From IMG/VR virus record IMGVR_UViG_3300048582_000265, positions 1 to 40,737 of that record: a DNA stretch of 40,737 bases. The stretch is one strand, 5' to 3'. The translations under genes were made by a program, and so were the position numbers. The DNA is from a virus. Shown here one piece after another: positions 40,295 to 40,737 of the stretch. Positions within the stretch are counted from its first letter, which is position 1; each line of letters opens with the position of its first letter. The notes beneath the pieces were generated by a model that worked only from the letters and a program-made list of their open reading frames with translations, made no database searches and had not been told where the DNA came from.

Positions 40295-40419
40295 GCCGAA
40301 AAATTACATTTTTTAGAATTACGGATACTGAGCTTGCCGAAGTATTGGAATCCTAAAACACACAAACACCAAAATAAGGCAAAAAATAAAAGACAAAAAA
40401 ATAATTTTAAAAAAAGTCC

Positions 40420-40602
40420 TGCCAACGTGCCAACGTGCCAACAAAAGTATAAAATATATGTATAAGTATATATATATCAATATATTATATATATTTTTTC
40501 TTTTATGTTTTGTTGGCAGGCTGTTGGCACAGCTTTTTTTTGTTGGCACGTGTTGGCAGGCCTGCCCACAAATTGTCCACAAATTGTTGGCACACGTTGG
40601 CA
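40420..40602. other. Putative replication origin: iterons flanking an AT-rich core
   Basis: TGCCAACG is repeated three times in tandem (40420, 40428, 40436). An AT-only stretch of about 70 bases follows (40443-40511, alternating TATATA). Then six copies of GTTGGCA in the opposite orientation (40512, 40523, 40542, 40552, 40586, 40596), plus two more across the junction (73 and 81). CCACAAATTGT is in tandem (40566-40587) and includes TTGTCCACA, one base off the DnaA box TTATCCACA. Iterons, DnaA-like box and an unwinding element make a good origin; no initiator protein other than the primase-helicase is recognised. Confidence 0.65.
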
Positions 40603-40614
40603 ACCAATAAAACA

Positions 40615-40737
40615 AAGGCTTTGCGCTACTTTTGTACAGTTTTTGTCCAAAAATTAAGTATTTAAAAATCAATTAATTATAGTTTTGTTGGCACGTTGGC
40701 ACAAAAATTCACCGAAAAGCATAAAAGGTAAAAAAAC
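40615..40737. repeat. Direct terminal repeat, right copy
   Basis: Identical to 1-123. See the left copy. The true genome, if circular, is about 40,614 bases. Confidence 0.95.

Larger units (their letters stand above)
40199..40737. other. Non-coding end region, continues into 1-275
   Basis: No real gene. In order: direct repeats TTGACGTAT (40213-40221 and 40241-40249), terminator (40261-40294), a short host-like GAGCTTGCCGAAG element (40330-40342), A-rich DNA, three inverted iterons, an AT core, six direct iterons with an 11-base tandem repeat, and the terminal repeat. Bases 88-263 are AT-rich (many A and T runs), with nothing further recognised. Confidence 0.6.

Noticed and set aside
40319-40672. 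Minus-strand open frame of 117 codons in the end region
   Set aside because: It runs through the iterons and the AT core; the product is a mix of repeated THVPT-type and IYIYLYIYF-type sequence, as expected from repeats. The + frame at 40241-40465 is rejected for the same reason.
1-40737. tRNA, tmRNA, rRNA genes or CRISPR arrays
   Set aside because: I saw no T-loop/acceptor pattern, no rRNA-like stretch, and no regularly spaced repeats with unique spacers. The iterons near 40500 are too short and too close for CRISPR.

Overview
The window is a complete or near-complete genome of a temperate tailed phage. The first 123 bases are repeated exactly at the end (40615-40737), so the molecule is circular or circularly permuted, with about 40,614 unique bases. 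Five things point to a Bacteroidota (Flavobacterium-like) host. The DNA is very AT-rich. Genes lack Shine-Dalgarno sequences. Promoters of the TTTG-N18-20-TAnnTTTG type can be seen. Several proteins resemble families I know from Bacteroidota phages: a membrane-anchored capsid precursor, a primase with degraded zinc ligands, and tail fibres ending in a YANDAAA-type tip. One phage gene encodes a beta-barrel protein of the outer-membrane type. The long tape measure (1229 aa) and the absence of sheath or baseplate genes suggest a siphovirus.

Layout on the + strand: (1) 1-1110, two unknown genes next to the putative origin. (2) 1479-7986, late unit 1: S49 prohead protease, scaffold-like protein, major capsid, coiled-coil protein, a tube or decoration-like protein, small genes, small and large terminase. 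(3) 8205-12426, accessory region: membrane and unknown genes, an SSB-tailed protein, attC-like hairpins, a pseudoknotted leader RNA, and an outer-membrane-protein moron with its own promoter and terminator. (4) 12526-16083, late unit 2: portal, head-tail adaptor, holin candidates and a one-piece spanin. (5) 16073-18396, minus strand: tyrosine integrase, Xre-type HTH protein and S24 (CI-like) repressor. (6) 18519-26457, early operon from a repressor-controlled promoter: small unknown genes, a large primase-helicase and an ASCH protein. (7) 26551-30632, late unit 3: gp10-like protein and tape measure. (8) 30693-40198, late unit 4: tail proteins, fibres, two papain-fold hydrolases including a CHAP endolysin, and a paralogue of the unit 1 structural protein. 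(9) 40199 through the junction to 275: terminator, then iterons (GTTGGCA) around an AT-rich core, the likely replication origin.

The genes fit one scheme. The repressor at 17689-18396 binds repeated AGAT-ATCT operators at 18397-18477 and holds down the early promoter. After induction the early operon supplies replication functions acting at the origin near the junction. Four late units are then switched on together. Each starts with a nearly identical 39-base promoter in which the distance from GTCC to the ATG is exactly 39 bases, so transcripts should be leaderless. Portal and lysis genes sit apart from terminase and capsid, an unusual split made workable by this shared promoter. Names for terminase, portal, capsid, tape measure, integrase, repressor, primase and CHAP rest on visible motifs or clear family resemblance. 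Many small genes remain unassigned.
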